Assembly (NCBI RefSeq): GCF_963676685.1
Contig: NC_092353.1
Location: 6,600,207-6,664,206 of the forward strand
Direction: 5' to 3'
Length of the DNA stretch: 64,000 bases
Source of the DNA: Mytilus edulis
Lineage: Eukaryota > Mollusca > Bivalvia > Mytilida > Mytilidae
Positions 32,260 through 45,648 of the stretch are shown piece after piece. Numbering within the stretch: position 1 is the first letter of the stretch; every line of letters starts with the position of its first letter. The translations under genes were made by a program, and so were the position numbers. Under the pieces are notes generated by a model that ran no database searches, had not been told where the DNA came from, and saw nothing but the letters and a program-made list of their open reading frames with translations.

Positions 32260-33765
32260 TTCAGTCATGTCTGATTCATAAGAAATACAAATGATATAGC
32301 AACCCACCTACACAAATAACAACAAGTGCACTCTAAACTTTTCTGCAAACATTCAATTTGAAACAACACATAGTTCTTTGACTCACTGAACTAGAAGGCA
32401 AGGTTTTTTACACTCTAGTTGTAGTCTCCGTGTTCTACACTGTTCCAGATAATTCATGTTTGAATCAAAATTCTCTTTAAAAAAATATGTAGTCGTACGA
32501 TTTATTTCAAGTGCACAATTTCGAAAATATGTGCGCGGAAGACTTCATTTTTTATTTGACGAAATTTGAAAACTTATGTAAACAAGATTTCGCCTCGATT
32601 CACATGAATACTTTATCAAAATTTAATGAGCACGTACATTTATATCGATCACTTTAATGTACATCCTTTAAAATATTTTTATGCATTTTTTCGTACAAAG
32701 TAAAAACGAATGTTTCTTTTCTTTATCATTTTTTTTTATTATCATTATTATTATTGCCAATTTGCTATTAATTATTGTAATTGTGGTTATGAATTGAAAT
32801 TGTTGGCCTTTTTATAATGCATAAGGTAGAAATGTAATAAGTTCCGATAACTTACGGTACAATATCAAAGTACGTGTCAATGTTATCTAGAAGGAAGTTA
32901 AAGATTTCGCGGAAGACTATCATTTTATAATAATCATCATCTTTCAAGTTATTATAATAACATTACGAATTTATGTATTCTCATAAATGTCCCTATACCA
33001 GTGCAATTCCAATATTAAATGCAGCACAAACTTTGTTTGGTTTTAATTGGATTTTAAAAGTAAGCTATGATCTCATAGCAAATATGGTAATAATAAAATT
33101 GAAAATTGAAATATGGAATATGTCAATGAGACAACAACCGAAAAAAAGAGCAAAAAACAGTCGAAGGCCACCAATGGGTCTTCAACGCAGTGACAAAATC
33201 CGCACCCGTATATTATGTGTATGACTGCATAATGCACATGTCCACCTATATTATCATTGTCCTCCTCATGTGTTTCTGGATCACTTTTATGAAATCAAAT
33301 TTTTCAGAACTTTTTGTTTCCGTTGAAATATCGAAATATCAAGTTCAGTACCGTATAGTAAGTTATTAATCCAATTATGATAAAATGTGCAAAGAAAATA
33401 CATAACAGCCTGCTCTATACATAAATGATATAGTAAAAAACTAATGTGACTGACGTCAACTATTAAAAGACAACCATTTAATAACAGGCTCAGGAAGCGC
33501 CAATTGAAGAGATTGAAACATACGTGTGAACCCTTAACCTTCCATTTATCATGGTCAGAGGTATAACATCACAATACATATACACTCTGTAACAATATAA
33601 TGGAGAGGGTTTATCATTAATCATAAGAGACAGACATACTACTTACATGTAAATAAGACAAAGGAACCAAAAGTCGTCAAATGTTTATTCCTGTGTCTTT
33701 CTTTTGTTTAAAAAGTATATTAATATCCCTTGACTAAGATAAAAAGGAGAAAAATGGAGACATTA
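32260..33765. other. AT-rich intergenic DNA, no gene seen
   Basis: The 83-codon frame at 32973 has no domain and lies in repeat-like DNA (AATATGTCAATGAGACAACA). No exons were recognised. Confidence 0.35.
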
Positions 33766-33772
33766 CAGCTGG

Positions 33773-34046
33773 TTTCATTGAGTGTGTAGCTAAATGTGAT
33801 ATCTTTAATAGTTAACTTGCTTGCTAGCTGAACCGCGAAGTCATTATTAGGTAAAGTATAATACCCACCTTTCGAAGTGGTCTAGTTCTACAGACAGATA
33901 GACGGACTATATAAAAAAGAAGATGTGGTATGATTGCTAGTCTATTCTTAAAGGAGGGTAGTTTACCAAACCTAATAATGACTTCACGGTTTAACTAGCA
34001 AGTACGCTTACCAACGATTTTACCTTTAGCTACACATTCAATGAAA
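33773..34046. mobile_element. 274-bp MITE with about 100-bp inverted-repeat arms
   Basis: The left arm (33773-33885) and right arm (33945-34046) are imperfect inverted copies. Shared phrases include TTTCATTGA-TGTGTAGCTAAA, CTTGCTAG-T-AACCG and GAAGTCATTATTAGGT. Between the arms lies CAGACAGATAGACGGACTAT and a fragment of the R1/R2-type tail. No coding capacity is visible. Confidence 0.75.
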
Positions 34047-34563
34047 TCGATGATGTTCTTGTTTCGGCTCTATTTAGAGCGACAAATACAATGGTATTGT
34101 ATGAATCTTAGTCTAAACTGTATGTTGTTTGTTGTGTTGTGACGTTGCTGTAGCATGTTCTTTTATCAAGAAATTGATATCGAGTAGAAATTATTATTTA
34201 CAAATGCCTTATTGGAACGTGTACGTAAAGAAACGAAAGCAACAGCAAATATATACCGAGGGCAATCATTTATGTTTACAAAAAATGTTTTTATTTTTCA
34301 TTCAACTACGCAAACATTAAGCTAACTTGTATCAACTGACAGTACCATATCTCAATGTTGTAAACACGTTTAAAAGAACCTCTGTTAATGCCAGCCAACT
34401 CTTTCGAAAAACATTGATTTGAAACATGATAGCGTTTTAATGTAAATATTTTGTCATGTTTTGCCCATTAGCCTTTTTATTTGTTGAATCCTAGGTTTAT
34501 ATTTGCGTGATAACTGCGTTTTTACTTAGTAATACATGATTATGAAATGTTTTATATGATATA

Positions 34564-34924
34564 ATGAAAGATTGTACAGCTTTCACGATGGGAGCACGTA
34601 AAGTTGATATTGTTTTATTTGTAATTCTTACAATGGGGGATATTAATTTGGCTAAACCATGCTCCGATTCTGGGTGTCGGTCAGTTAAAATGCCGTTAGT
34701 GTCAGACAACTTAAAGGCTCCATTATTAGCTGAACTGGACGTATCAATGATTAACCAGCAGCTTAAAGAATATATTGATGATGCTATAAATGTAACATTT
34801 ATTGAGAGATTCCATGACATCGTCGAAGAAAAACAAGAGTCGTTAAAGTCGACGGTATCGGATCTTCATAAACGATTAACCAGTATGTTGGTATGGAATG
34901 GAAAATTGTCTAAACAGTTTCTCG
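34564..34924 (+). CDS. Probable first exon of a secreted coiled-coil protein
   Basis: An open frame of 120 codons runs into a good donor, GTAAGC, at 34925-34930; without splicing it would stop 18 bases later. Met 9 (34588) begins a likely signal peptide, with a basic MGARK followed by the hydrophobic VDIVLFVILTMG and then a C-x4-C pair. After it come heptad-like charged helices (IINQQLKEYIDDA-type, then EEKQESLKSTVSDLHKRL). In bivalves such a signal-plus-coiled-coil start is typical of C1q-domain, fibrinogen-like or collagen-like secreted proteins, but the decisive C-terminal domain is not visible before the satellite array. It could also be a broken gene. Confidence 0.5.
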
Positions 34925-35124
34925 GTAAGCTCTTTAATGTTTAAGGTGGAACATGAAACAATAAACATGCACTAAGTCAACTTTTAATGAAGTTAATCAA
35001 TAAATTGACCTAATAATATAATTTATAACAAATACATTGATGCTTATCAGTTCTAATTTATTCGGGTACATCTTGATTGAGTCGGTAGTACATTGTAACT
35101 TACAAATTAATTCAATTATCAGTA

Positions 35125-35283
35125 ATTTTTTTCGTGTCGGGGCCTTTCATAGTCGACCATACGGTATGGGTTTTTTTTTCATTGTTGAAGGCCATTCGGT
35201 TGCCTACATCCACTTCATTTGCACCTTGGTGGATAGCTGTATCATATCCTTGGCAATCATACCACATCTCCTTATTTCTATAT
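35125..35283 (+). repeat. Dispersed repeat family R2, tail part
   Basis: Contains TCGGGGCCTTTCATAGTCGA, CATACGGTATGGG, CATTGTTGAAGGCCATTCGG and TTGGCAATCATACCACATCT. Confidence 0.7.
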
Positions 35284-35289
35284 TCATAA

Positions 35290-35990
35290 TCTACGTTTAT
35301 CAAGGGAGTAACCGTTTAACTTCTTAAGGGAAAAGGGAGGTAACATTTTTCTTCCGAGTCAGAACATTTTACTTAAGTTTGTCGACGCTATCAATCTATT
35401 TTTTTTTTCAAAGCATAACACTATATGCATTGGGGAAAATCTGGATTCAGAATATACGTTTTTTCCATCTGCTTGACCACAATATATTTTCTCATCAAAT
35501 AAGGAATCAGTATTTGTGGGGTATTTTTGTTGAGGAAAGAACCATAACCCCATCCTCCAATCATATTTTGATTATCCTCGTGATTTTTTTTTAAATTTTA
35601 TTTTTCTTTAATGACAACTTTTGGTCCAAACCAAAACTGAGTACATGAAATGTTTATAAAAATTTCTTCGATATTTTTAAGCCATAAAGAAAAATTATAT
35701 ATATAATAATCAAAGAACATGTGTGAAGATGGTTCGGATGTTTTCCACCTTATATTTTGAAGTAGCAGATAACAGTTGGTCTAGATCTTTAAAACAATGT
35801 GCAAATTTTGAGAGTATTATGTAATTCATGTGTAAGTTATATAATGTAAATAAAAAACAGAAAATTATGTATTTTGTCATATTTACGGCTGTAATTCCTA
35901 AAAAAAAATCTACATTATGATTCTTTTTTTCCAACTTTGCCCAATAAGGGGAGATAACTCATATAACAGGGAGAGATAGCTCAGATTAAC
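35290..35990. other. AT-rich spacer, no gene seen
   Basis: Several 60-75-codon open frames occur on both strands. None has a domain or splice context. Confidence 0.35.
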
Positions 35991-35995
35991 TAATG

Positions 35996-36374
35996 CACAG
36001 GCACTAGACGTTCTGTCAATAGTATGAAAATATTGGCAATTGGAAGAAAATAGTGTCCATATATATCTGTCAATAGTATAAAAATATTGGCAATTGGAAG
36101 AAAATAGTGTCCATATACATGTATATAAAAATATTAGCAATTGGAAGAAAATAGTGTCCATATATATTTTCTTCCAATTGCCAATATTTTTATACTTCCA
36201 ATTGCCAATATTTTTATACTATTGACAGAACGTCTAGTTATATATATGGACACTATTTTCTTCCAATTGCCAATATTTTTATACTATTGACAAAACGTCT
36301 AGTTGTATATATGTACACTATCTTCTTCCAATTGCCAATATTTTTATACTATTGACAGAACGTCAGTGCCTGTG
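35996..36374. repeat. Cluster of about 60-bp units in both orientations (nested palindrome)
   Basis: The unit (GTCAATAGTATAAAAATATTGGCAATTGGAAGAAAATAGTGTCCATATA) occurs about three times in one sense (36013-36165) and three to four times in reverse (36166-36360). The outer ends CACAGGCACT (35996) and AGTGCCTGTG (to 36374) are inverted, each followed inward by GACGTTCTGTC or its complement. It could fold into several alternative hairpins. It has no coding capacity. Confidence 0.85.
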
Positions 36375-36379
36375 ATTAA

Positions 36380-37264
36380 TGTTGTAATAGAAAGTGTTGT
36401 GAATTTACCTATTTTAACATGTAGCAAAACTAATGAGTTCGGTGACCCCATTTTTTTCTTTTTTTTATCTGAAGGCATGGTATAAAAGCTTCTCATATTT
36501 TATAATAAAATTCTATCATGTAGTTGTCGTTTTATTACACTAAATTGGATTTGCCATGCATACTCTACAAAATCTGACAATTTTGCACAACCTGTAGCAT
36601 GGAAATAGGTCCGGTGACCCATACTTTTTACTCTATATTAAAAAGCAACTAGTGTGGATCTAGCCGGCGTTAATATTCATGAGGCTAGCCGTCAATAATA
36701 TTCATGAGATGAAAACCGCGTTCGATGAAATGTTTTGGGTAGTTATTAGATTGTGACAATAAAATAACTTTTGCTGTTAATATCCATTATGGTTATGCTA
36801 TTTATAGCAATATAAAGTAATTAGGAAATAGTAAGCCAATAGGTGTCTTCTGCAAGGTCCGCGTCATTTAAAATGAAAGTAAATAAAAAGTTTAATTGCA
36901 TTGCCTCACACTTCACAAAACAATTATGAACATTAAAATGTTGTTATTATTGAATCAATGTAAACTATAGTAATTAAAACAAGATGATTAAATATAGGGT
37001 AATTAAATGGAATTAATTGTCATATGGGCATTCCATAATCTGTTCGTTGTCTACAAATATAGTCCAATTCTAAAACTAAAATATACAATACATACGATAG
37101 TATCACACAATTAAAAAGATCAGAAAAACAAGAAACATAGTTTATTGAAGGAATATAATAAACAGAAAAATAGAAACTGTCAATTACTATTTCAATGACA
37201 TAATTCTTCAAAATTACGGAGATCAATAAGAGTCTTTAATCTCAACATTACCAGTCCATTTAAT
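36380..37264. other. Left flank of the satellite array, no gene seen
   Basis: The phrase TCGGTGACCC/CCGGTGACCC occurs twice (36440, 36610). A direct repeat GCTAGCCG...AATATTCATGAG occurs at about 36660-36710. Otherwise the DNA is AT-rich and unique. The junction to the satellite is abrupt at about 37265. Confidence 0.45.
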
Positions 37265-37368
37265 TGCCTCTAAAATGGCCCATAGCACTTATGCCCTAGA
37301 CCCGTACGAGTTAGTCAGAAAAGGATAAGGGGGGTACCCTGGTATATCACAAATTCGAAAATGAACTA

Positions 37369-40300
37369 TTGCCGGCTGGCCAAACGAAGAGATTCTCCAC
37401 GTGGGCAATGATACCAGAGGAAGAGGTACGTATTGCCTTTAAAATGGCCCATAGCACTTATACCCTAGACCCGTACGAGTTTGTCAGTAGAGGGTTCAAA
37501 GGGGGTATATGGTATCCCGGATACAACGAATTCGAACTGAACTATTGCCGGCTGGCCAAACTAAGAGATTCTCCACATCGACCATTATACCAGAGGTAGA
37601 GGTTGATATTGCCTCTAAAATGGCCCATAGCACGTATGCCCTAGACCCGTACGAGTTAGTCAGAAAAGGATAAGGGGGGTACCCTGGTATATCACAAATT
37701 CGAAAATGAACTATTGCCGGCTGGCCAAACGAAGAGATTCTCCACGTGGGCAATGATACCAGAGGAAGAGGTACTTATTGCCTTTAAAATGGCCCATAGC
37801 ACTTATACCCTAGACCCGTACGAGTTTGTCAGTAGAGGGTTCAAAGGGGGTATATGGTATCCCGGATACAACGAATTCGAACTGAACTATTGCCGGCTGG
37901 CCAAACTAAGAGATTCTCCACATCGACCATTATACCAGAGGTAGAGGTTGGTATTGCCTCTAAAATGGCCTATAGCACTTATGCCCTAGACCCTTACGAG
38001 TTAGTCAGAAAAGGATAAGGGGGGTACCCTGGTATATCACAAATTCGAAAATGAACCATTGCTGGCTGGCCAAACGAAGAGATTCTCCACGTGGGCAATG
38101 ATACCAGAGGAAGAGGTACTTATTGCCTTTAAAATGGCCCAGAGCACTTATACCCTAGACCCGTACGAGTTTGTCAGTAGAGGGTTCAAAGGGGGTATAT
38201 GGTATCCCGGATACAACGAATTCGAACTGAACTATTGCCGGCTGGCCAAACTAAGAGATTCTCCACATCGACCATTATACCAGAGGTAGAGGTTGGTATT
38301 GCCTCTAAAATGGCCCATAGCACTTATGCCCTAGACCCGTACGAGTTAGTCAGAAAAGGATAAGGGGGGTACCCTGGTATATCACAAATTCGAAAATGAA
38401 CTATTGCCGGCTGGCCAAACGAAGAGATTCTCCACGTGGGCAATGATACCAGAGGAAGAGGTACGTATTGCCTTTAAAATGGCCCATAGCACTTATACCC
38501 TAGACCCGTACGAGTTTGTCAGTAGAGGGTTCAAAGGGGGTATATGGTATCCCGGATACAACGAATTCGAACTGAACTATTGCCGGCTGGCCAAACTAAG
38601 AGATTCTCCACATCGACCATTATACCAGAGGTAGAGGTTGATATTGCCTCTAAAATGGCCCATAGCACGTATGCCCTAGACCCGTACGAGTTAGTCAGAA
38701 AAGGATAAGGGGGGTACCCTGGTATATCACAAATTCGAAAATGAACTATTGCCGGCTGGCCAAACGAAGAGATTCTCCACGTGGGCAATGATACCAGAGG
38801 AAGAGGTACTTATTGCCTTTAAAATGGCCCATAGCACTTATACCCTAGACCCGTACGAGTTTGTCAGTAGAGGGTTCAAAGGGGGTATATGGTATCCCGG
38901 ATACAACGAATTCGAACTGAACTATTGCCGGCTGGCCAAACTAAGAGATTCTCCACATCGACCATTATACCAGAGGTAGAGGTTGGTATTGCCTCTAAAA
39001 TGGCCTATAGCACTTATGCCCTAGACCCTTACGAGTTAGTCAGAAAAGGATAAGGGGGGTACCCTGGTATATCACAAATTCGAAAATGAACCATTGCTGG
39101 CTGGCCAAACGAAGAGATTCTCCACGTGGGCAATGATACCAGAGGAAGAGGTACTTATTGCCTTTAAAATGGCCCAGAGCACTTATACCCTAGACCCGTA
39201 CGAGTTTGTCAGTAGAGGGTTCAAAGGGGGTATATGGTATCCCGGATACAACGAATTCGAACTGAACTATTGCCGGCTGGCCAAACTAAGAGATTCTCCA
39301 CATCGACCATTATACCAGAGGTAGAGGTTGGTATTGCCTCTAAAATGGCCCATAGCACTTATGCCCTAGACCCGTACGAGTTAGTCAGAAAAGGATAAGG
39401 GGGGTACCCTGGTATATCACAAATTCGAAAATGAACTATTGCCGGCTGGCCAAACGAAGAGATTCTCCACGTGGGCAATGATACCAGAGGAAGAGGTACG
39501 TATTGCCTTTAAAATGGCCCATAGCACTTATACCCTAGACCCGTACGAGTTTGTCAGTAGAGGGTTCAAAGGGGGTATATGGTATCCCGGATACAACGAA
39601 TTCGAACTGAACTATTGCCGGCTGGCCAAACTAAGAGATTCTCCACATCGACCATTATACCAGAGGTAGAGGTTGATATTGCCTCTAAAATGGCCCATAG
39701 CACGTATGCCCTAGACCCGTACGAGTTAGTCAGAAAAGGATAAGGGGGGTACCCTGGTATATCACAAATTCGAAAATGAACTATTGCCGGCTGGCCAAAC
39801 GAAGAGATTCTCCACGTGGGCAATGATACCAGAGGAAGAGGTACTTATTGCCTTTAAAATGGCCCATAGCACTTATACCCTAGACCCGTACGAGTTTGTC
39901 AGTAGAGGGTTCAAAGGGGGTATATGGTATCCCGGATACAACGAATTCGAACTGAACTATTGCCGGCTGGCCAAACTAAGAGATTCTCCACATCGACCAT
40001 TATACCAGAGGTAGAGGTTGGTATTGCCTCTAAAATGGCCTATAGCACTTATGCCCTAGACCCTTACGAGTTAGTCAGAAAAGGATAAGGGGGGTACCCT
40101 GGTATATCACAAATTCGAAAATGAACCATTGCTGGCTGGCCAAACGAAGAGATTCTCCACGTGGGCAATGATACCAGAGGAAGAGGTACTTATTGCCTTT
40201 AAAATGGCCCAGAGCACTTATACCCTAGACCCGTACGAGTTTGTCAGTAGAGGGTTCAAAGGGGGTATATGGTATCCCGGATACAACGAATTCGAACTGA

Positions 40301-43300
40301 ACTATTGCCGGCTGGCCAAACTAAGAGATTCTCCACATCGACCATTATACCAGAGGTAGAGGTTGGTATTGCCTCTAAAATGGCCCATAGCACTTATGCC
40401 CTAGACCCGTACGAGTTAGTCAGAAAAGGATAAGGGGGGTACCCTGGTATATCACAAATTCGAAAATGAACTATTGCCGGCTGGCCAAACGAAGAGATTC
40501 TCCACGTGGGCAATGATACCAGAGGAAGAGGTACGTATTGCCTTTAAAATGGCCCATAGCACTTATACCCTAGACCCGTACGAGTTTGTCAGTAGAGGGT
40601 TCAAAGGGGGTATATGGTATCCCGGATACAACGAATTCGAACTGAACTATTGCCGGCTGGCCAAACTAAGAGATTCTCCACATCGACCATTATACCAGAG
40701 GTAGAGGTTGATATTGCCTCTAAAATGGCCCATAGCACGTATGCCCTAGACCCGTACGAGTTAGTCAGAAAAGGATAAGGGGGGTACCCTGGTATATCAC
40801 AAATTCGAAAATGAACTATTGCCGGCTGGCCAAACGAAGAGATTCTCCACGTGGGCAATGATACCAGAGGAAGAGGTACTTATTGCCTTTAAAATGGCCC
40901 ATAGCACTTATACCCTAGACCCGTACGAGTTTGTCAGTAGAGGGTTCAAAGGGGGTATATGGTATCCCGGATACAACGAATTCGAACTGAACTATTGCCG
41001 GCTGGCCAAACTAAGAGATTCTCCACATCGACCATTATACCAGAGGTAGAGGTTGGTATTGCCTCTAAAATGGCCTATAGCACTTATGCCCTAGACCCTT
41101 ACGAGTTAGTCAGAAAAGGATAAGGGGGGTACCCTGGTATATCACAAATTCGAAAATGAACCATTGCTGGCTGGCCAAACGAAGAGATTCTCCACGTGGG
41201 CAATGATACCAGAGGAAGAGGTACTTATTGCCTTTAAAATGGCCCAGAGCACTTATACCCTAGACCCGTACGAGTTTGTCAGTAGAGGGTTCAAAGGGGG
41301 TATATGGTATCCCGGATACAACGAATTCGAACTGAACTATTGCCGGCTGGCCAAACTAAGAGATTCTCCACATCGACCATTATACCAGAGGTAGAGGTTG
41401 GTATTGCCTCTAAAATGGCCCATAGCACTTATGCCCTAGACCCGTACGAGTTAGTCAGAAAAGGATAAGGGGGGTACCCTGGTATATCACAAATTCGAAA
41501 ATGAACTATTGCCGGCTGGCCAAACGAAGAGATTCTCCACGTGGGCAATGATACCAGAGGAAGAGGTACGTATTGCCTTTAAAATGGCCCATAGCACTTA
41601 TACCCTAGACCCGTACGAGTTTGTCAGTAGAGGGTTCAAAGGGGGTATATGGTATCCCGGATACAACGAATTCGAACTGAACTATTGCCGGCTGGCCAAA
41701 CTAAGAGATTCTCCACATCGACCATTATACCAGAGGTAGAGGTTGATATTGCCTCTAAAATGGCCCATAGCACGTATGCCCTAGACCCGTACGAGTTAGT
41801 CAGAAAAGGATAAGGGGGGTACCCTGGTATATCACAAATTCGAAAATGAACTATTGCCGGCTGGCCAAACGAAGAGATTCTCCACGTGGGCAATGATACC
41901 AGAGGAAGAGGTACTTATTGCCTTTAAAATGGCCCATAGCACTTATACCCTAGACCCGTACGAGTTTGTCAGTAGAGGGTTCAAAGGGGGTATATGGTAT
42001 CCCGGATACAACGAATTCGAACTGAACTATTGCCGGCTGGCCAAACTAAGAGATTCTCCACATCGACCATTATACCAGAGGTAGAGGTTGGTATTGCCTC
42101 TAAAATGGCCTATAGCACTTATGCCCTAGACCCTTACGAGTTAGTCAGAAAAGGATAAGGGGGGTACCCTGGTATATCACAAATTCGAAAATGAACCATT
42201 GCTGGCTGGCCAAACGAAGAGATTCTCCACGTGGGCAATGATACCAGAGGAAGAGGTACTTATTGCCTTTAAAATGGCCCAGAGCACTTATACCCTAGAC
42301 CCGTACGAGTTTGTCAGTAGAGGGTTCAAAGGGGGTATATGGTATCCCGGATACAACGAATTCGAACTGAACTATTGCCGGCTGGCCAAACTAAGAGATT
42401 CTCCACATCGACCATTATACCAGAGGTAGAGGTTGGTATTGCCTCTAAAATGGCCCATAGCACTTATGCCCTAGACCCGTACGAGTTAGTCAGAAAAGGA
42501 TAAGGGGGGTACCCTGGTATATCACAAATTCGAAAATGAACTATTGCCGGCTGGCCAAACGAAGAGATTCTCCACGTGGGCAATGATACCAGAGGAAGAG
42601 GTACGTATTGCCTTTAAAATGGCCCATAGCACTTATACCCTAGACCCGTACGAGTTTGTCAGTAGAGGGTTCAAAGGGGGTATATGGTATCCCGGATACA
42701 ACGAATTCGAACTGAACTATTGCCGGCTGGCCAAACTAAGAGATTCTCCACATCGACCATTATACCAGAGGTAGAGGTTGATATTGCCTCTAAAATGGCC
42801 CATAGCACGTATGCCCTAGACCCGTACGAGTTAGTCAGAAAAGGATAAGGGGGGTACCCTGGTATATCACAAATTCGAAAATGAACTATTGCCGGCTGGC
42901 CAAACGAAGAGATTCTCCACGTGGGCAATGATACCAGAGGAAGAGGTACTTATTGCCTTTAAAATGGCCCATAGCACTTATACCCTAGACCCGTACGAGT
43001 TTGTCAGTAGAGGGTTCAAAGGGGGTATATGGTATCCCGGATACAACGAATTCGAACTGAACTATTGCCGGCTGGCCAAACTAAGAGATTCTCCACATCG
43101 ACCATTATACCAGAGGTAGAGGTTGGTATTGCCTCTAAAATGGCCTATAGCACTTATGCCCTAGACCCTTACGAGTTAGTCAGAAAAGGATAAGGGGGGT
43201 ACCCTGGTATATCACAAATTCGAAAATGAACCATTGCTGGCTGGCCAAACGAAGAGATTCTCCACGTGGGCAATGATACCAGAGGAAGAGGTACTTATTG

Positions 43301-45648
43301 CCTTTAAAATGGCCCAGAGCACTTATACCCTAGACCCGTACGAGTTTGTCAGTAGAGGGTTCAAAGGGGGTATATGGTATCCCGGATACAACGAATTCGA
43401 ACTGAACTATTGCCGGCTGGCCAAACTAAGAGATTCTCCACATCGACCATTATACCAGAGGTAGAGGTTGGTATTGCCTCTAAAATGGCCCATAGCACTT
43501 ATGCCCTAGACCCGTACGAGTTAGTCAGAAAAGGATAAGGGGGGTACCCTGGTATATCACAAATTCGAAAATGAACTATTGCCGGCTGGCCAAACGAAGA
43601 GATTCTCCACGTGGGCAATGATACCAGAGGAAGAGGTACGTATTGCCTTTAAAATGGCCCATAGCACTTATACCCTAGACCCGTACGAGTTTGTCAGTAG
43701 AGGGTTCAAAGGGGGTATATGGTATCCCGGATACAACGAATTCGAACTGAACTATTGCCGGCTGGCCAAACTAAGAGATTCTCCACATCGACCATTATAC
43801 CAGAGGTAGAGGTTGATATTGCCTCTAAAATGGCCCATAGCACGTATGCCCTAGACCCGTACGAGTTAGTCAGAAAAGGATAAGGGGGGTACCCTGGTAT
43901 ATCACAAATTCGAAAATGAACTATTGCCGGCTGGCCAAACGAAGAGATTCTCCACGTGGGCAATGATACCAGAGGAAGAGGTACTTATTGCCTTTAAAAT
44001 GGCCCATAGCACTTATACCCTAGACCCGTACGAGTTTGTCAGTAGAGGGTTCAAAGGGGGTATATGGTATCCCGGATACAACGAATTCGAACTGAACTAT
44101 TGCCGGCTGGCCAAACTAAGAGATTCTCCACATCGACCATTATACCAGAGGTAGAGGTTGGTATTGCCTCTAAAATGGCCTATAGCACTTATGCCCTAGA
44201 CCCTTACGAGTTAGTCAGAAAAGGATAAGGGGGGTACCCTGGTATATCACAAATTCGAAAATGAACCATTGCTGGCTGGCCAAACGAAGAGATTCTCCAC
44301 GTGGGCAATGATACCAGAGGAAGAGGTACTTATTGCCTTTAAAATGGCCCAGAGCACTTATACCCTAGACCCGTACGAGTTTGTCAGTAGAGGGTTCAAA
44401 GGGGGTATATGGTATCCCGGATACAACGAATTCGAACTGAACTATTGCCGGCTGGCCAAACTAAGAGATTCTCCACATCGACCATTATACCAGAGGTAGA
44501 GGTTGGTATTGCCTCTAAAATGGCCCATAGCACTTATGCCCTAGACCCGTACGAGTTAGTCAGAAAAGGATAAGGGGGGTACCCTGGTATATCACAAATT
44601 CGAAAATGAACTATTGCCGGCTGGCCAAACGAAGAGATTCTCCACGTGGGCAATGATACCAGAGGAAGAGGTACGTATTGCCTTTAAAATGGCCCATAGC
44701 ACTTATACCCTAGACCCGTACGAGTTTGTCAGTAGAGGGTTCAAAGGGGGTATATGGTATCCCGGATACAACGAATTCGAACTGAACTATTGCCGGCTGG
44801 CCAAACTAAGAGATTCTCCACATCGACCATTATACCAGAGGTAGAGGTTGATATTGCCTCTAAAATGGCCCATAGCACGTATGCCCTAGACCCGTACGAG
44901 TTAGTCAGAAAAGGATAAGGGGGGTACCCTGGTATATCACAAATTCGAAAATGAACTATTGCCGGCTGGCCAAACGAAGAGATTCTCCACGTGGGCAATG
45001 ATACCAGAGGAAGAGGTACTTATTGCCTTTAAAATGGCCCATAGCACTTATACCCTAGACCCGTACGAGTTTGTCAGTAGAGGGTTCAAAGGGGGTATAT
45101 GGTATCCCGGATACAACGAATTCGAACTGAACTATTGCCGGCTGGCCAAACTAAGAGATTCTCCACATCGACCATTATACCAGAGGTAGAGGTTGGTATT
45201 GCCTCTAAAATGGCCTATAGCACTTATGCCCTAGACCCTTACGAGTTAGTCAGAAAAGGATAAGGGGGGTACCCTGGTATATCACAAATTCGAAAATGAA
45301 CCATTGCTGGCTGGCCAAACGAAGAGATTCTCCACGTGGGCAATGATACCAGAGGAAGAGGTACTTATTGCCTTTAAAATGGCCCAGAGCACTTATACCC
45401 TAGACCCGTACGAGTTTGTCAGTAGAGGGTTCAAAGGGGGTATATGGTATCCCGGATACAACGAATTCGAACTGAACTATTGCCGGCTGGCCAAACTAAG
45501 AGATTCTCCACATCGACCATTATACCAGAGGTAGAGGTTGGTATTGCCTCTAAAATGGCCCATAGCACTTATGCCCTAGACCCGTACGAGTTAGTCAGAA
45601 AAGGATAAGGGGGGTACCCTGGTATATCACAAATTCGAAAATGAACTA
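37369..45648 (+). repeat. Higher-order repeat type A: 1035 bp (three dimers), eight copies
   Basis: Dimers cycle in the order R, L, M. R has GTACGT at codons 19-20; L has GTACTT; M has the GCTGGCTGG variant with CCCAGAGC. Starts of R are 37369, 38404, 39439, 40474, 41509, 42544, 43579 and 44614. The M step is also preceded by GACCCTTACG instead of GACCCGTACG, a mark absent from the right block. Confidence 0.9.
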
